In this document: one piece after another, positions 7,642-15,240 of the stretch
Layout of the letters: each line of letters starts with the position of its first letter
Numbering within the stretch: position 1 is the stretch's first letter
Assembly: GCF_026967985.1 (NCBI RefSeq)
Contig: NZ_JAPVBJ010000005.1
Coordinates: forward strand, 1-44,109
From: Modestobacter sp. VKM Ac-2984
GTDB lineage: Bacteria; Actinomycetota; Actinomycetes; Mycobacteriales; Geodermatophilaceae
DNA: 44,109 nt
Direction: 5' to 3'
Position numbers and translations under genes: made by a program
Notes under the pieces: model-generated
What the model was told of the DNA's origin: nothing
Seen by the model: the letters and a program-made list of their open reading frames with translations, nothing else
The model's database searches: none

Positions 7642-8793
7642 GTGAAGTCGTTCGGGTTGTCGGTGGAGCAGCAGGAGCAGCTGTGGGTGCAGTGGCGGTC
7701 GGGTCAGTCGCTGCGCCTGGTGGCCCGGTCGATGGGGGTGTCCCGCGGGCCGATGCGCAGATACGTGGAGGCTTGCGGTGGGGTGCGGCCACCGGCCCGT
7801 CGGCGGGGCCGACTGGCGCTGACCGCGGCCGAGCGGGAAGAGATCAGCCGCGGGATCGCCGCCGGTGCCACGTGCCGGGCGATCGCCCGGGGCCTGGGCA
7901 GGCCGGCGCCCACGATCAGCCGAGAGCTGGCCCGCAACGGCGGGCGGGAGGCCTACCGGGCCGCGGCGGCCGACGCTGCCGCCGATGTGCGGGCGCTGCG
8001 ACCGAAGCCGGCAAAGCTGGCCGTCCATGGCCGGCTGCGCGCTGAGGTCGTGCGGGGGTTAGGGCTGGAGTGGTCTCCGCAGCAGATCGCGGCACGCTTG
8101 GTCGTGGACTTTCCCGACGACCCGGACATGCGCGTCTCCCACGAGACCATCTACCTGACCTTGTTCGTGCAGGCCAGAGGCGAATTGGCGCGCGAGCTGA
8201 CCAGGTCGCTGCGCACCGGGCGGGCCACCCGCCACCCCCGCGGCGCCAAGCTACCAACCGGCCGCGGGCAACTCCGGGACACCATTCCGATCTCCGCCCG
8301 CCCGCCCGAGGTCGAGGACCGGGCGGTGCCCGGGCACTGGGAAGGCGACCTGGTGCTGGGCAAGCTGCCCAGCGCGGTCGCCACCCTGGTAGAGCGAACC
8401 AGCCGATTGGTAGCGCTGGTGGCCTTGCCCGAGGGCAAGAAGGCCGAGCAGGTTCACCCTGCCCTAGCTGCTGCGATCCAGGGGGTGCCGGCCCAGCTGC
8501 GCCGTTCCCTGACCTGGGACCAGGGTAAGGAGATGGCCGAACACGCCCAGTTCACCGTCGCCACCGGGGTCAGCGTCTACTTCTGCGACCCCAAGAGCCC
8601 TTGGCAGCGAGGCAGCAGCGAGAACACCAACGGGCTCCTGCGCCAATACCTGCCCAAGGGCGCTGACCTGCGCGCATTCACTCAAGACGACCTCGACGCC
8701 ATCGCCGCACGCCTCAACGGACGACCCCGAAGAACCCTGGGCTGGAAGACTCCCGCCGAAGCATTCAACGAGGCCGTTGCGCAGACCCGTTGA
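7642..8793 (+). CDS. IS30-family transposase
   Basis: This 383-residue DDE transposase would catalyse movement of the surrounding insertion sequence. The N-terminal part has helix-turn-helix segments: about residues 22-42, and 73-96 with CRAIARGLGRPAPTISREL, the IS30-type motif. The catalytic triad is visible: D236 in GHWEGDLVLG, D293 in LTWDQGKEM and E327 in WQRGSSENTNGLLRQYLP, the last being the hallmark IS30 segment with the DDE spacing. The length is normal for the family, and no frameshift or stop is seen, so the gene looks functional. The GTG at 7642 follows GAGAGG at 7629-7634. The 3' end of the gene runs into the right inverted repeat, which begins at 8773. Confidence 0.95.
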   Translation: MKSFGLSVEQQEQLWVQWRSGQSLRLVARSMGVSRGPMRRYVEACGGVRPPARRRGRLALTAAEREEISRGIAAGATCRAIARGLGRPAPTISRELARNGGREAYRAAAADAAADVRALRPKPAKLAVHGRLRAEVVRGLGLEWSPQQIAARLVVDFPDDPDMRVSHETIYLTLFVQARGELARELTRSLRTGRATRHPRGAKLPTGRGQLRDTIPISARPPEVEDRAVPGHWEGDLVLGKLPSAVATLVERTSRLVALVALPEGKKAEQVHPALAAAIQGVPAQLRRSLTWDQGKEMAEHAQFTVATGVSVYFCDPKSPWQRGSSENTNGLLRQYLPKGADLRAFTQDDLDAIAARLNGRPRRTLGWKTPAEAFNEAVAQTR

Positions 8794-8808
8794 GACCGCC
8801 GGCGTTTC
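8773..8808. repeat. Right terminal inverted repeat of the IS30-family element
   Basis: This is the complement of the left end at 7563-7598. It overlaps the last 21 bases of the transposase gene, so the C-terminal residues and the transposase-binding end are encoded by the same DNA. Confidence 0.8.
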
Positions 8809-8827
8809 CGACATGGTCGAGCTGGGC

Positions 8828-9616
8828 TCAGGTGTTCGCGGTGATGAGGCGCAGGGCGCCGTCGTACTCGGCCAGCTCGCGCACGTGGCCATGCGCCTGG
8901 TCCCAAGCCCCGCTGGCCAGGTCTTCTGCAAGACGCTCCAGGCCGCGCTGCACGGCAGCTGGGTCGGTCAGACTAAAGCCGGAGGTGGCGGCACGGACTT
9001 CCGGGCGGAGGAATGCCTCCGGGCGGGCGTAAAACGCCTCCCCGAACCCGTCGACGCAGTCAGCAGGCACCGGCACCACCTCGACGCGCACCCCGGCGCT
9101 GCCGTGGGCGAGGGTGCTGGTCAGCTCCTCGATCGTCGGGAACCGCGTTTGGTCGAGGGCGATGACCTCGGGGAAGTAGTCGTTCAACCAGAAGTCCTGC
9201 AGCGCCGGTGCGTCGATGGTGAGGACGACGACCGGACCACGGCTGACCCGTCGCATCTCGCGTAGGCCTTGCTCGATGTCGCTCCACTGGTGGACGGTCA
9301 CCGTGGCCATGGCCGCGTCGAAGCTGTCGTCGTCGAAGGGCAGCCGCTCGGCCGCCGCGTCGACCGCCGGCGCCGCCGTGGCAGGACGCTGCGCGCGCAT
9401 CGCCGCCGACGGCTCGACCGCCAGCACGTACCGGTCGGTCGGCTCGTAGGACCCGGCCCCGGCGCCGACGTTGAGCACCGTCCGGCTGACGCCGAGGGCC
9501 GCGTGCACCTTCCCCTCGATCCGTGGGTCGGTCTGACGCAAGACCGCGTAGTCCTGGCCATGCCGCTCGTAGTCGAAGTCGCCGGCCGGGCGCTCACGGT
9601 TCGTCACGGGTCCCAT
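8828..9616 (-). CDS. Class I SAM-dependent methyltransferase
   Basis: The protein has 262 residues and would transfer methyl groups from S-adenosylmethionine to an unknown, probably small-molecule, substrate. Motif I is VLNVGAGAGSYEP (about 48-60). The acidic strand LAVEPSAAM follows, then RLPFDDDSFDAAMATVTVHQW (motif III region), typical of the Methyltransf_11/UbiE-like group. The C-terminal part (150-262) is helical and variable. I placed the start at the ATG at 9616; a GTG immediately before it would add one residue. No strong ribosome binding site is seen. The stop lies 20 bp from the right end of the IS30 element, so the insertion just missed the coding region. The DNA is higher in GC than the neighbouring hypothetical genes. 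Confidence 0.9.
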   Translation of the reverse strand: MGPVTNRERPAGDFDYERHGQDYAVLRQTDPRIEGKVHAALGVSRTVLNVGAGAGSYEPTDRYVLAVEPSAAMRAQRPATAAPAVDAAAERLPFDDDSFDAAMATVTVHQWSDIEQGLREMRRVSRGPVVVLTIDAPALQDFWLNDYFPEVIALDQTRFPTIEELTSTLAHGSAGVRVEVVPVPADCVDGFGEAFYARPEAFLRPEVRAATSGFSLTDPAAVQRGLERLAEDLASGAWDQAHGHVRELAEYDGALRLITANT

Positions 9617-9803
9617 CACAGCACCACGTCCGGCAACCGATCTGAACAGCTCGTCGATCGGCGGCCCAGCATGGTCGGCCCCGCAGCTCCGGGGAGAGGA
9701 GGTGGCCGAGAACGTCCTTTATCTGCCAGGTGGGCGATAGAAAAAAGGGCGGCGTCCGTGTGGACGCCGACCCCGTCGTGCCGCGCTCTGCCGCCTTCCC
9801 CGG

Positions 9804-10178
9804 CTACTTGGTCTTGCGCTGGTTGTTGATGGTCCGTCCGATCGTGCGCTGCCAGACGGTCGGGATGATGACCCCCAAGATCATCACCACGATGCCGGGC
9901 AGGGCCGCAGCGGTCACCCAGATGATCGCCCCGAAGATGACCAGGACGAGCGCGGCCACGAGAGAGGCGACCGGAAGGGTGGCCTTCGCCTCGACGCCGG
10001 TGAGGCTGGCCTTGAGCTCGATGGCCGGCGCCGTGATGAAGGCGTCGTCCTCGGGGGGCGGCGGCGGACCGCCGTACTCGGGCGGGGACCCAGCGCTGCT
10101 GGAGACAGGCTGCGGGGCCGGCGTGGGGGCCGGGGTCAGGTCAGGGTTGCTCGCATCGTCGTCGTCGTGCTCGGGCAT
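9804..10178 (-). CDS. Small membrane protein with acidic, proline-rich N-terminus
   Basis: The protein has 124 residues and an unknown function. The first 55 residues are acidic and proline-rich (DDDDASNP near the start, GGPPPPPEDDAF later) and probably disordered. Two closely spaced hydrophobic segments follow at about 73-92 and 94-113 (VASLVAALVLVIFGAIIWV and IVVMILGVIIPTVW). The tail is basic (RKTK), which suggests a membrane hairpin with cytoplasmic ends. The frame is open for 66 codons further upstream, but the ATG at 10178 has a clear ribosome binding site (GAGGAG) and starts just where coding-like composition begins. Nothing nearby indicates its role. Confidence 0.8.
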   Translation of the reverse strand: MPEHDDDDASNPDLTPAPTPAPQPVSSSAGSPPEYGGPPPPPEDDAFITAPAIELKASLTGVEAKATLPVASLVAALVLVIFGAIIWVTAAALPGIVVMILGVIIPTVWQRTIGRTINNQRKTK

Positions 10179-10824
10179 AGCGGGTCTCCTCGGTGTCGGT
10201 GTCTGTACCGCCCCGGGCGGGGCGGTTGGTGCATGTGGGTGGTGCACATGACTGGTTCCTCCTGGTGTCCACGTGTCGCGCTTGTGGTGGCCCCATAGTA
10301 CCAGCGGGTACGACAAGAACGTCCTCTGTGTGACAAGTTCTGCACGCCCTGTTGTTATCGCTGGATGGGGTGTCATGTCAGTAAGACTGGTATTGCTAGT
10401 GCGACGGGTGTACCGTCATCGTCATGACATCGACCGGGCACTGCAGTGAACCTGCAGCTCAGCGCGCCAGGGGCGTGTCACGGCAGGATGCGAGGACTGT
10501 GCGGCGGCGAACCGCCGCCTAGGTCCGGACGATCGAGGAGCGGTCGCAGGCCACGACAGCTCAACGGGTGATCGCAAGAGCCCACTCGGTCAGCACGCCC
10601 CGATGGAGGGGTCTGGGGACGAGTCGTCCCCAGGAGAGAGCACACAGGTAGCGCAACGCTCGACCAGGCACCTTGACGGTGCTGTGGTCACCCAGCCGGT
10701 GCGCACGTCGGCGGGTTGCTGCGCGGGAAGATCCGCGCTGGCCCGCATGACCCCTGCGCAACAGCTATCACCGCCAGAGAGCGCGGAAATATGCCAGCCA
10801 AGCGGGCTGGCTCAGGAGGACACC
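10179..10824. other. Long intergenic region with regulatory-type structures
   Basis: The region lies between two divergent genes. No good gene is seen in it. It contains a hairpin at 10501-10518 (GCGGCGG/CCGCCGC arms, CGAA loop) and one AGAACGTCCT stretch at 10316-10325 that resembles part of the motif repeated elsewhere in the island. The open frame upstream of 10825 lacks a coding-like composition. Confidence 0.5.
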
Positions 10825-11136
10825 ATGACGAACACCGTGAACACCGAACGACCCGCAACAACCGAACCGGACACGACCCAGCAGCCGGGTCGCAGGCGAC
10901 CCACCCCCAGCACCGACGGAGGTGGGGAGGCGCCTCGACGCCTCGTTGTCGAGCTGAACAAGCGGCCCGCCCAGGACCTGCAGTGGCTCGTCGACGTTGA
11001 GGAGGCGAACAAGACGACGATCGTGAACCGAGCACTCCAGGTCTACAAGCATGTCGTGGAGCTGCAGCTGCGCGGTGGATCGGTTTTGCTCGAGGACCCA
11101 GACAGGGAACAGCTGGAGCGCATGCTGATTCTTTAG
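10825..11136 (+). CDS. Ribbon-helix-helix (CopG-like) DNA-binding protein
   Basis: The protein has 103 residues. After a disordered N-terminus (Thr/Pro/Gln rich to about 45), residues about 48-85 fit a ribbon-helix-helix domain. A strand RRLVVELNK is followed by DLQWLVDVEEANKTTIVNRA and a second helix LQVYKHVVELQLRG. Such domains form dimers that bind operator DNA and often serve as antitoxins or partition regulators. The ATG at 10825 has a strong ribosome binding site (AGGAGGACACC) that decides the start over longer options. The next gene on the same strand, 315 bp downstream, encodes a DUF3644 protein with a HEPN-like motif, so an antitoxin or repressor role is conceivable but not shown. 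Confidence 0.82.
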   Translation: MTNTVNTERPATTEPDTTQQPGRRRPTPSTDGGGEAPRRLVVELNKRPAQDLQWLVDVEEANKTTIVNRALQVYKHVVELQLRGGSVLLEDPDREQLERMLIL

Positions 11137-11360
11137 GAATGAAGCGAGGCCTCAACGGCCTACAACTTCTAACTCTGCGAGCGGCTGCGCTGCTGCTCAC
11201 GTGGCGAGATCCGGTGGGCAGTCGTGCTCGATGGCCGCGTCCCTTAAACAGGTGGCGCGGTCATCGCTGGCTGCCCACCTGCTGTTGAGGTGCCGAGAGC
11301 CCGCGGGGATCGAAGAGGTCAGGCCGCCAACGCCTGGAGGAAGACGCCGCACAGTCGATC

Positions 11361-11378
11361 GCCGAGGCAAGCCTCGGC
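11361..11378. promoter_or_regulatory. Inverted repeat GCCGAGGC-AA-GCCTCGGC
   Basis: Perfect 8-bp arms are separated by two bases, 73 bp upstream of the DUF3644 start at 11452. As DNA it is a good candidate operator; as RNA it is a poor hairpin because the loop is only two bases. The nearby ribbon-helix-helix protein could bind it, but that is a guess. Confidence 0.45.
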
Positions 11379-11451
11379 CGGTCCGTCCAGCTTCCGATGG
11401 GCAACCCCCGTCAGCGCAACTACGTTGGCGTCCCCCACAGAGGGAGTCCGT

Positions 11452-12612
11452 GTGCCCCGCCCACGCAAGCACTGGCCGATGGTCGAGGCCTCAAGGGACG
11501 AGGCATCCCTGGCTGTTCGCCTGTACAACGATCCCGCCGAGGTCCGTTCCTTCGAGGCCTTCGTCGTCCACATGCACCTCGCGTGGCTCTACCTCCTCCA
11601 CGCCGAGTTCACCAGGGACGCCATCGACTTCCGCTACCACCAGAAGGACAACCCGCGTCTGCTGGAGAAGATCGACGGCGAGCCGAAGCGGTGGGAGCTG
11701 GCCAAGAGCGTCCGCGAACGGTGGACGAGCGATCGCGATCCCGTCCGCGCCAACATCGAGTTCTTCATCGGTCTGCGCAATAAGGTTGAGCACCGGTTCG
11801 CGCAGCAGCAGCAGGCGCTGTCAGCCGTCGTCGGTGGCCAGGCACAAGCGCTCCTCCTCAACTACGAGGAGGAGCTGGTCGCCCAGTTCGGCAGTAGCGC
11901 CTCCCTGGCGACCCGCCTGCGGTTCCCGGTCTTTATCGGCTCCTTCACCGATGAGGGCGAGCGGAGCCTTCGGAGGCTCCGGAAGACGCTGCCGGCACCA
12001 CTGCGGAGGTACATCACCGAGTACAGCGCCAACCTCGACCAGACCGTGACGGACGACCCGCGGTTCGAGCTTCGCCTGCGCGTCTTTCAGGAGCTCGCTC
12101 CCAAGGGCGACCCGGACGCCCTGTCGGTGCAGTACACCCGGTTTGACGACATGACCGACGAGCAGAAGGCAGCTGTCGAGGCGGCAGGCAAGAAGGGGCT
12201 CGTCGTCATCAAGGAACGGAAGAGGGAGGTCGTCGGCTCTGGCTTGAAGAAGCCGAGCCAGGTGGTGAAGGCGGTGCAGGCTCAGATTCCCTACAACTTC
12301 ACGATGGGGCACTTCACGAAGGCCTGGAAGGCGATGGACGTCCGTCCCCCCAGCGACTCCCCAAACCCGGAACGGACCCTCGAGCAGTACTGCACCTACG
12401 ACGAGCGACACAACGACTACGGCTATAAGGACGCCTATGTCCGGAAGCTGATTCAGAAGTGCGCGACAGAAGAGGGGTTTCGAGCTCTGCTCGGAACGGC
12501 TCCCAAGGACAAGGTCACCGGGCAGTGGGTCGGCGAGCCGCCGCCCAACAGCGTGCCGCCGTGGAGACGGGCGGAGCCGGCCGGAGCAAACGAGGTCCAG
12601 GCGTCGGCGTAA
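11452..12612 (+). CDS. DUF3644 domain protein with HEPN-type RNxxxH motif
   Basis: The protein has 386 residues. The N-terminal 190 or so match DUF3644 (for example MHLAWLYLLHAEFTRDAIDF and the following NIEFFIGLRNKVEHRF). The segment at R109-N110-K-V-E-H114 has the RNxxxH pattern used by HEPN ribonucleases as their catalytic site. The surrounding helices suit that fold, and many HEPN proteins act as toxins or abortive-infection RNases. The C-terminal half (about 200-386) is soluble and unrecognised, apart from a FTMGHFTKAWKAMDV stretch. The GTG at 11452 follows GGGAG with six bases between and gives the usual short basic start; a frame extension upstream lacks a ribosome site. RNA cleavage is inferred from the motif alone. 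Confidence 0.87.
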   Translation: MPRPRKHWPMVEASRDEASLAVRLYNDPAEVRSFEAFVVHMHLAWLYLLHAEFTRDAIDFRYHQKDNPRLLEKIDGEPKRWELAKSVRERWTSDRDPVRANIEFFIGLRNKVEHRFAQQQQALSAVVGGQAQALLLNYEEELVAQFGSSASLATRLRFPVFIGSFTDEGERSLRRLRKTLPAPLRRYITEYSANLDQTVTDDPRFELRLRVFQELAPKGDPDALSVQYTRFDDMTDEQKAAVEAAGKKGLVVIKERKREVVGSGLKKPSQVVKAVQAQIPYNFTMGHFTKAWKAMDVRPPSDSPNPERTLEQYCTYDERHNDYGYKDAYVRKLIQKCATEEGFRALLGTAPKDKVTGQWVGEPPPNSVPPWRRAEPAGANEVQASA

Positions 12613-12736
12613 CCGGCATGTGCTGAGTTGGCCTGGCAGCTACGGGGGCGGCTGCCAGGCCGAGGCTGCACGCTAGCGCGCCCGATCACAACGGGGGTGC
12701 GTCTTCCTCGGCGCGTTCGATGTTCCAGGCCGGCGT

Positions 12737-13015
12737 TCACCGGCCGACAGCGAAGCCGAAACCGGGCGCGATCTCGCGGTGGTACTCGACGCAGCCGAGC
12801 CACCCATCGCCGCGGTTCTCGCTCTGCTGCCAGCCGTGCAGCAGAGAGGGGGCGTGCCACTCACCGTTCCACCGGACCCGCACCGGGACCGGTGGGTCCA
12901 TGCGTCGGTCGGCCTCCTCGAGTGCGAAGGCGAGGTTGTCGGAGGAGGTGATGAGGAGGTGGTCGGGAACCGGCAGCAGCTGCGGTGGCGGGCCGGAATC
13001 ACGAAGTGGCACCAC
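12737..13015 (-). CDS. Small hypothetical protein, possibly 5'-truncated
   Basis: The protein has about 92 residues and I do not recognise it. The segment from about residue 15 on has good protein character (HLLITSSDNLAFALEEADRR, VRVRWNGEWHAPSLL, GWLGCVEYHREIAPGFGF), while the sequence upstream of 13015 loses coding texture. The start is uncertain. Tandem GTG codons at 13013-13015 and 13010-13012 are the best choice, with only a weak G-rich ribosome site. It may be the intact small gene or the 3' part of a gene whose beginning was lost. It is convergent with the DUF3644 gene, 124 bp apart. Confidence 0.55.
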   Translation of the reverse strand: MVPLRDSGPPPQLLPVPDHLLITSSDNLAFALEEADRRMDPPVPVRVRWNGEWHAPSLLHGWQQSENRGDGWLGCVEYHREIAPGFGFAVGR

Positions 13016-13625
13016 CCCACTATGCGACTGCCACCCCCGGCCGCCAGCTCCACCACCGCAGTCCTGGCGGCCAACCACCCCCCGCCCCCTCCGGCAAGAA
13101 GAAGTCAGCGGGCGCAAGAGGCCGTAGAGGTCAAGGTGGAGCGCTCGGAGCGGAGCGAGGACGTACGACCTTGACCGGAGCGGACGCGCCCGCAGGCTCG
13201 GATTGCTGGGAGGGGAGCGGAGCTCCCTCAGCGCCGGCGTAGCCGGCTCAACCGCCGGGTAGGTCGCCTGGTCGACCGGAGCTTGGCCGGGTGCGGAGTC
13301 GACTCCCATGACGCTGCGGTCAGGACGTTGGCGGATCGCGAGGTCTGATTGGGCGGGTCGCAGGCGGCGCGGAGCGTCGCCTGCCCGGTTTCAGATACAG
13401 AAACAGCACGGACCGATGAACTCCTTGACCGTGCTCGCTACGTTCCCGTCCGTTGCGCGCGAACTGAGGTTCGTCCCGAGGCGCTGAGCGACACCGGCGC
13501 CCACAAGACGCCCACAGAAGGGTCCTTACCGCTCGTTCGCGATCATGTCCTTCCAACGGTGAATCCGCTGGTCAATGCCTTTATTGGTCAGTGAACGTGC
13601 AGGTCACGGCACTATATCGTCCGAG
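13016..13625. other. Gene-poor stretch before the tRNA-like repeat
   Basis: No gene is supported. The first 250 bases are repetitive GAGCGGAG-type purine-rich and CCACC-type text. The rest is lower in GC and includes a partial copy of the island motif (GTCCTTCCAACGGTG at 13547-13561). The region ends at the tRNA-Lys 3' fragment, as expected at the right edge of an integrated element. Confidence 0.5.
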
Positions 13626-13667
13626 CTTTTAATCCGCGGGTTGTGGGTTCGATCCCCACGGGGCCCA
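13626..13667 (+). repeat. tRNA-Lys(TTT) 3' half, attachment-site copy 1
   Basis: The sequence has the anticodon loop CTTTTAA (13626-13632, anticodon TTT at 13628-13630), the 3' side of the anticodon stem, and a complete T arm (GTGGG, TTCGATC, CCCAC at 13643-13659). The acceptor 3' strand GGGGCCC and discriminator A follow (13660-13667). No matching 5' half is present upstream, so this is not a working tRNA gene. Partial 3' copies of this kind mark the far end of elements integrated at a tRNA gene. The core at 13633-13667 matches 34 of 35 bases with 15087-15121. Confidence 0.88.
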
Positions 13668-13830
13668 CGCGTTATGGGCGTTGACCAGTGAGTTCACCTG
13701 TGCGCGGTCGTTTCGGGGTGAAGCCCAAGGACCTGATCCCTCGGAAACCCCTCGTTTTGCGCGGTGGTCGCTTCGTCTGCTCCAACGCGTCGAGAGCCGA
13801 AGCCTCAGGCGATGGTCCCGCCTGGCCCGG

Positions 13831-14199
13831 TCAGCTCGCGCCGGTGATACGGGAGTACGGCTGATGAGACTTCAGCTCGCCCAAGCCGAGCTTCTCCTTT
13901 TTGGTGATGGCTTGACCGCCCAGCACGCGTTCGATGAGGCGCAGCAGATCGGTCACGTCCTCAGGCCCGCGTAACAGCCACTCGCTCACGAACTCCGCCT
14001 CGGCGCCAGCATCGAGGATGGCCAGGTTCTCGACGAGGTCGATCCCGAACGGGCACTGGGCGGCCTCTCCGCGGACAGCGACGTGATCGGGACTCTCCTT
14101 GACCTCGCAGACGTAGTCCGCGAGGAGGTGGCCTAAGCCCTCCCGTAGCAGTGGCTGGTACGAGGGGGCTGGGCGTCGCTTCTGCCACGGCCAGCCCAT
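13831..14199 (-). CDS. Small hypothetical protein downstream of the integrase
   Basis: The protein has 122 residues and no domain I recognise. It is soluble and mostly helical, with an acidic patch around SEWLLRGPEDVTDLLRLIER and a basic C-terminus. The first 45 residues have an aromatic-tryptophan rich start (MGWPWQKRR) and a LLADYVCEVKESPDHVAVRG strand-like segment. It follows the integrase on the same strand with a 49-bp gap, so the two are probably co-transcribed. Position alone would suggest an excision or accessory factor, but it does not resemble the small helix-turn-helix excisionases. The ATG at 14199 has only a weak ribosome site (GAAG). Confidence 0.65.
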   Translation of the reverse strand: MGWPWQKRRPAPSYQPLLREGLGHLLADYVCEVKESPDHVAVRGEAAQCPFGIDLVENLAILDAGAEAEFVSEWLLRGPEDVTDLLRLIERVLGGQAITKKEKLGLGELKSHQPYSRITGAS

Positions 14200-14248
14200 G
14201 TGCGCAGCTTCACGGCTGACCGGCCAGGCTCGGCTTGACCGTGTCCCC

Positions 14249-15025
14249 CTACAGGACGTCGGCAGCCCGTTCGGTGATGGCGCGACGGCTCATGTAGCGG
14301 TCCATGGTCATGCTCGGCTTGGCGTGCCCGAGCTGGTTGGCGACCTGCCGCCCGGAGACACCGTCCTCGTCCAGCCACGTTGCTGCTGTCTTGCGGAACG
14401 TGTGTCCGGTGGCCCACTCGAACCCGGCGGCGTCCAGCAGTGCCCGCACGTGCTTGGTGGTGTTGGAGGTGTCGCGCAACATGCCCATCGGCGAGCAGAG
14501 CACCACGTTCCACTCGTTGGGGATGGCGTCGATCTTGCGAGTCAGAAGACGCGAGACCAACCACGGGGGCAGTACCAGAGTTCGGGTGCTTCCTTTGGTC
14601 TTGCCCTTCTGCTGCAGCACCAGTCCCTGGCCGGGCACGCGTACAGGGAGAGACCCCAGCTTGACTGTGCCCACCTCCAGGTCCAGGTCAGACCAGCGGA
14701 CGCCGCAGGCTTCTCCGACTCGCGCCCCAGTGCCGGCCATGAACGCCAGCAGGTCACCGAGGTCTCGGCGCTGAGCCGTCGGGTCGGCGTCGGCGAAGGT
14801 CAGGAGGGCTTCTCGTTCCTCACGCGTGAACGCCCGCTGGAGGTCGCGCTTGGTCTGCTTGGCCGGCACGCGGACGCTGCCCACGTCGCGCACAGGGTTG
14901 TGGGGGATGGCCTCGTGCCGGACGGCGAGGTGTAGAACTCCGCTCAGGACCGACCGTGCCGTCTTCATCGCGTGGGGGCCGCTGGTCTCCCCGATCCCTC
15001 GCAGCCACCGCCCGATGCTGACCAC
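14249..15025 (-). CDS. Tyrosine recombinase (integrase), N-terminal part missing
   Basis: The catalytic domain of a phage/island integrase is present, which would recombine element and chromosome at the tRNA site. All active-site residues are seen: R102 in GARVGEACGVRW, a Lys in QQKGKTKG, H208 and R211 in TGHTFRKTAATW, H234 in LGHAKPSMTMDRYM, and the nucleophile Y244. The 258 residues begin within the core-binding domain (RWLRGIGETSG); family members usually have about 370-420. The frame stays open upstream of the GTG at 15025 as far as 15082, where a TAG lies at the edge of the tRNA-like core. The arm-binding and part of the core-binding domains are therefore gone. The gene is probably not functional alone and may count as a pseudogene, although the catalytic half is intact. 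It is followed by a small gene in the same direction. Confidence 0.9.
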   Translation of the reverse strand: MVSIGRWLRGIGETSGPHAMKTARSVLSGVLHLAVRHEAIPHNPVRDVGSVRVPAKQTKRDLQRAFTREEREALLTFADADPTAQRRDLGDLLAFMAGTGARVGEACGVRWSDLDLEVGTVKLGSLPVRVPGQGLVLQQKGKTKGSTRTLVLPPWLVSRLLTRKIDAIPNEWNVVLCSPMGMLRDTSNTTKHVRALLDAAGFEWATGHTFRKTAATWLDEDGVSGRQVANQLGHAKPSMTMDRYMSRRAITERAADVL

Positions 15026-15086
15026 CTTGACCTCGCGGAGGGTCAGGTGGGCGAGTGAGCCCCATCGATGATGAACTACCCGCTAC

Positions 15087-15121
15087 TCCGCGGGTTGTGG
15101 GTTCGATCCCCACAGGGCCCA
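15087..15121 (+). repeat. tRNA-Lys 3' end, attachment-site copy 2
   Basis: This carries the T arm and acceptor 3' strand of the same tRNA as 13633-13667, with one difference (A instead of G at the first acceptor base). The anticodon region is replaced by unrelated sequence. It has no 5' half. It separates the low-GC island from the high-GC core-like genes that begin at 15241, and so marks the probable right junction (attR). Confidence 0.85.
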
Positions 15122-15240
15122 CTCCTGCGGACCGGCGATCTCGCATCACGCGTGAAGGTCACCGTCTCTTCTTGCTCCCTTGAGGTGCTGGCCGCCTCAG
15201 CAGGTGGCCGCACCGACCGGTCGGGCTCCATGCTGGGGCC

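Larger units (their letters stand above)
7563..8808 (+). mobile_element. IS30-family insertion sequence, complete
   Basis: This is an element of about 1.25 kb with one transposase gene, bounded by imperfect inverted repeats at 7563-7598 and 8773-8808. The outer parts share GAAACG, two variable bases, then GGCGGTCTCAA and GGGT. No clear target duplication is visible at the outermost bases (CCA on the left, CGA on the right), so the exact tips may differ by a few bases. The length is normal for the family. The element sits between a helical-repeat gene and a methyltransferase gene and does not visibly interrupt a reading frame. Confidence 0.85.

Noticed and set aside
13626-13667. A functional tRNA-Lys gene
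   Set aside because: The 5' half with D arm and matching acceptor strand is absent upstream, so only an attachment-site copy remains.
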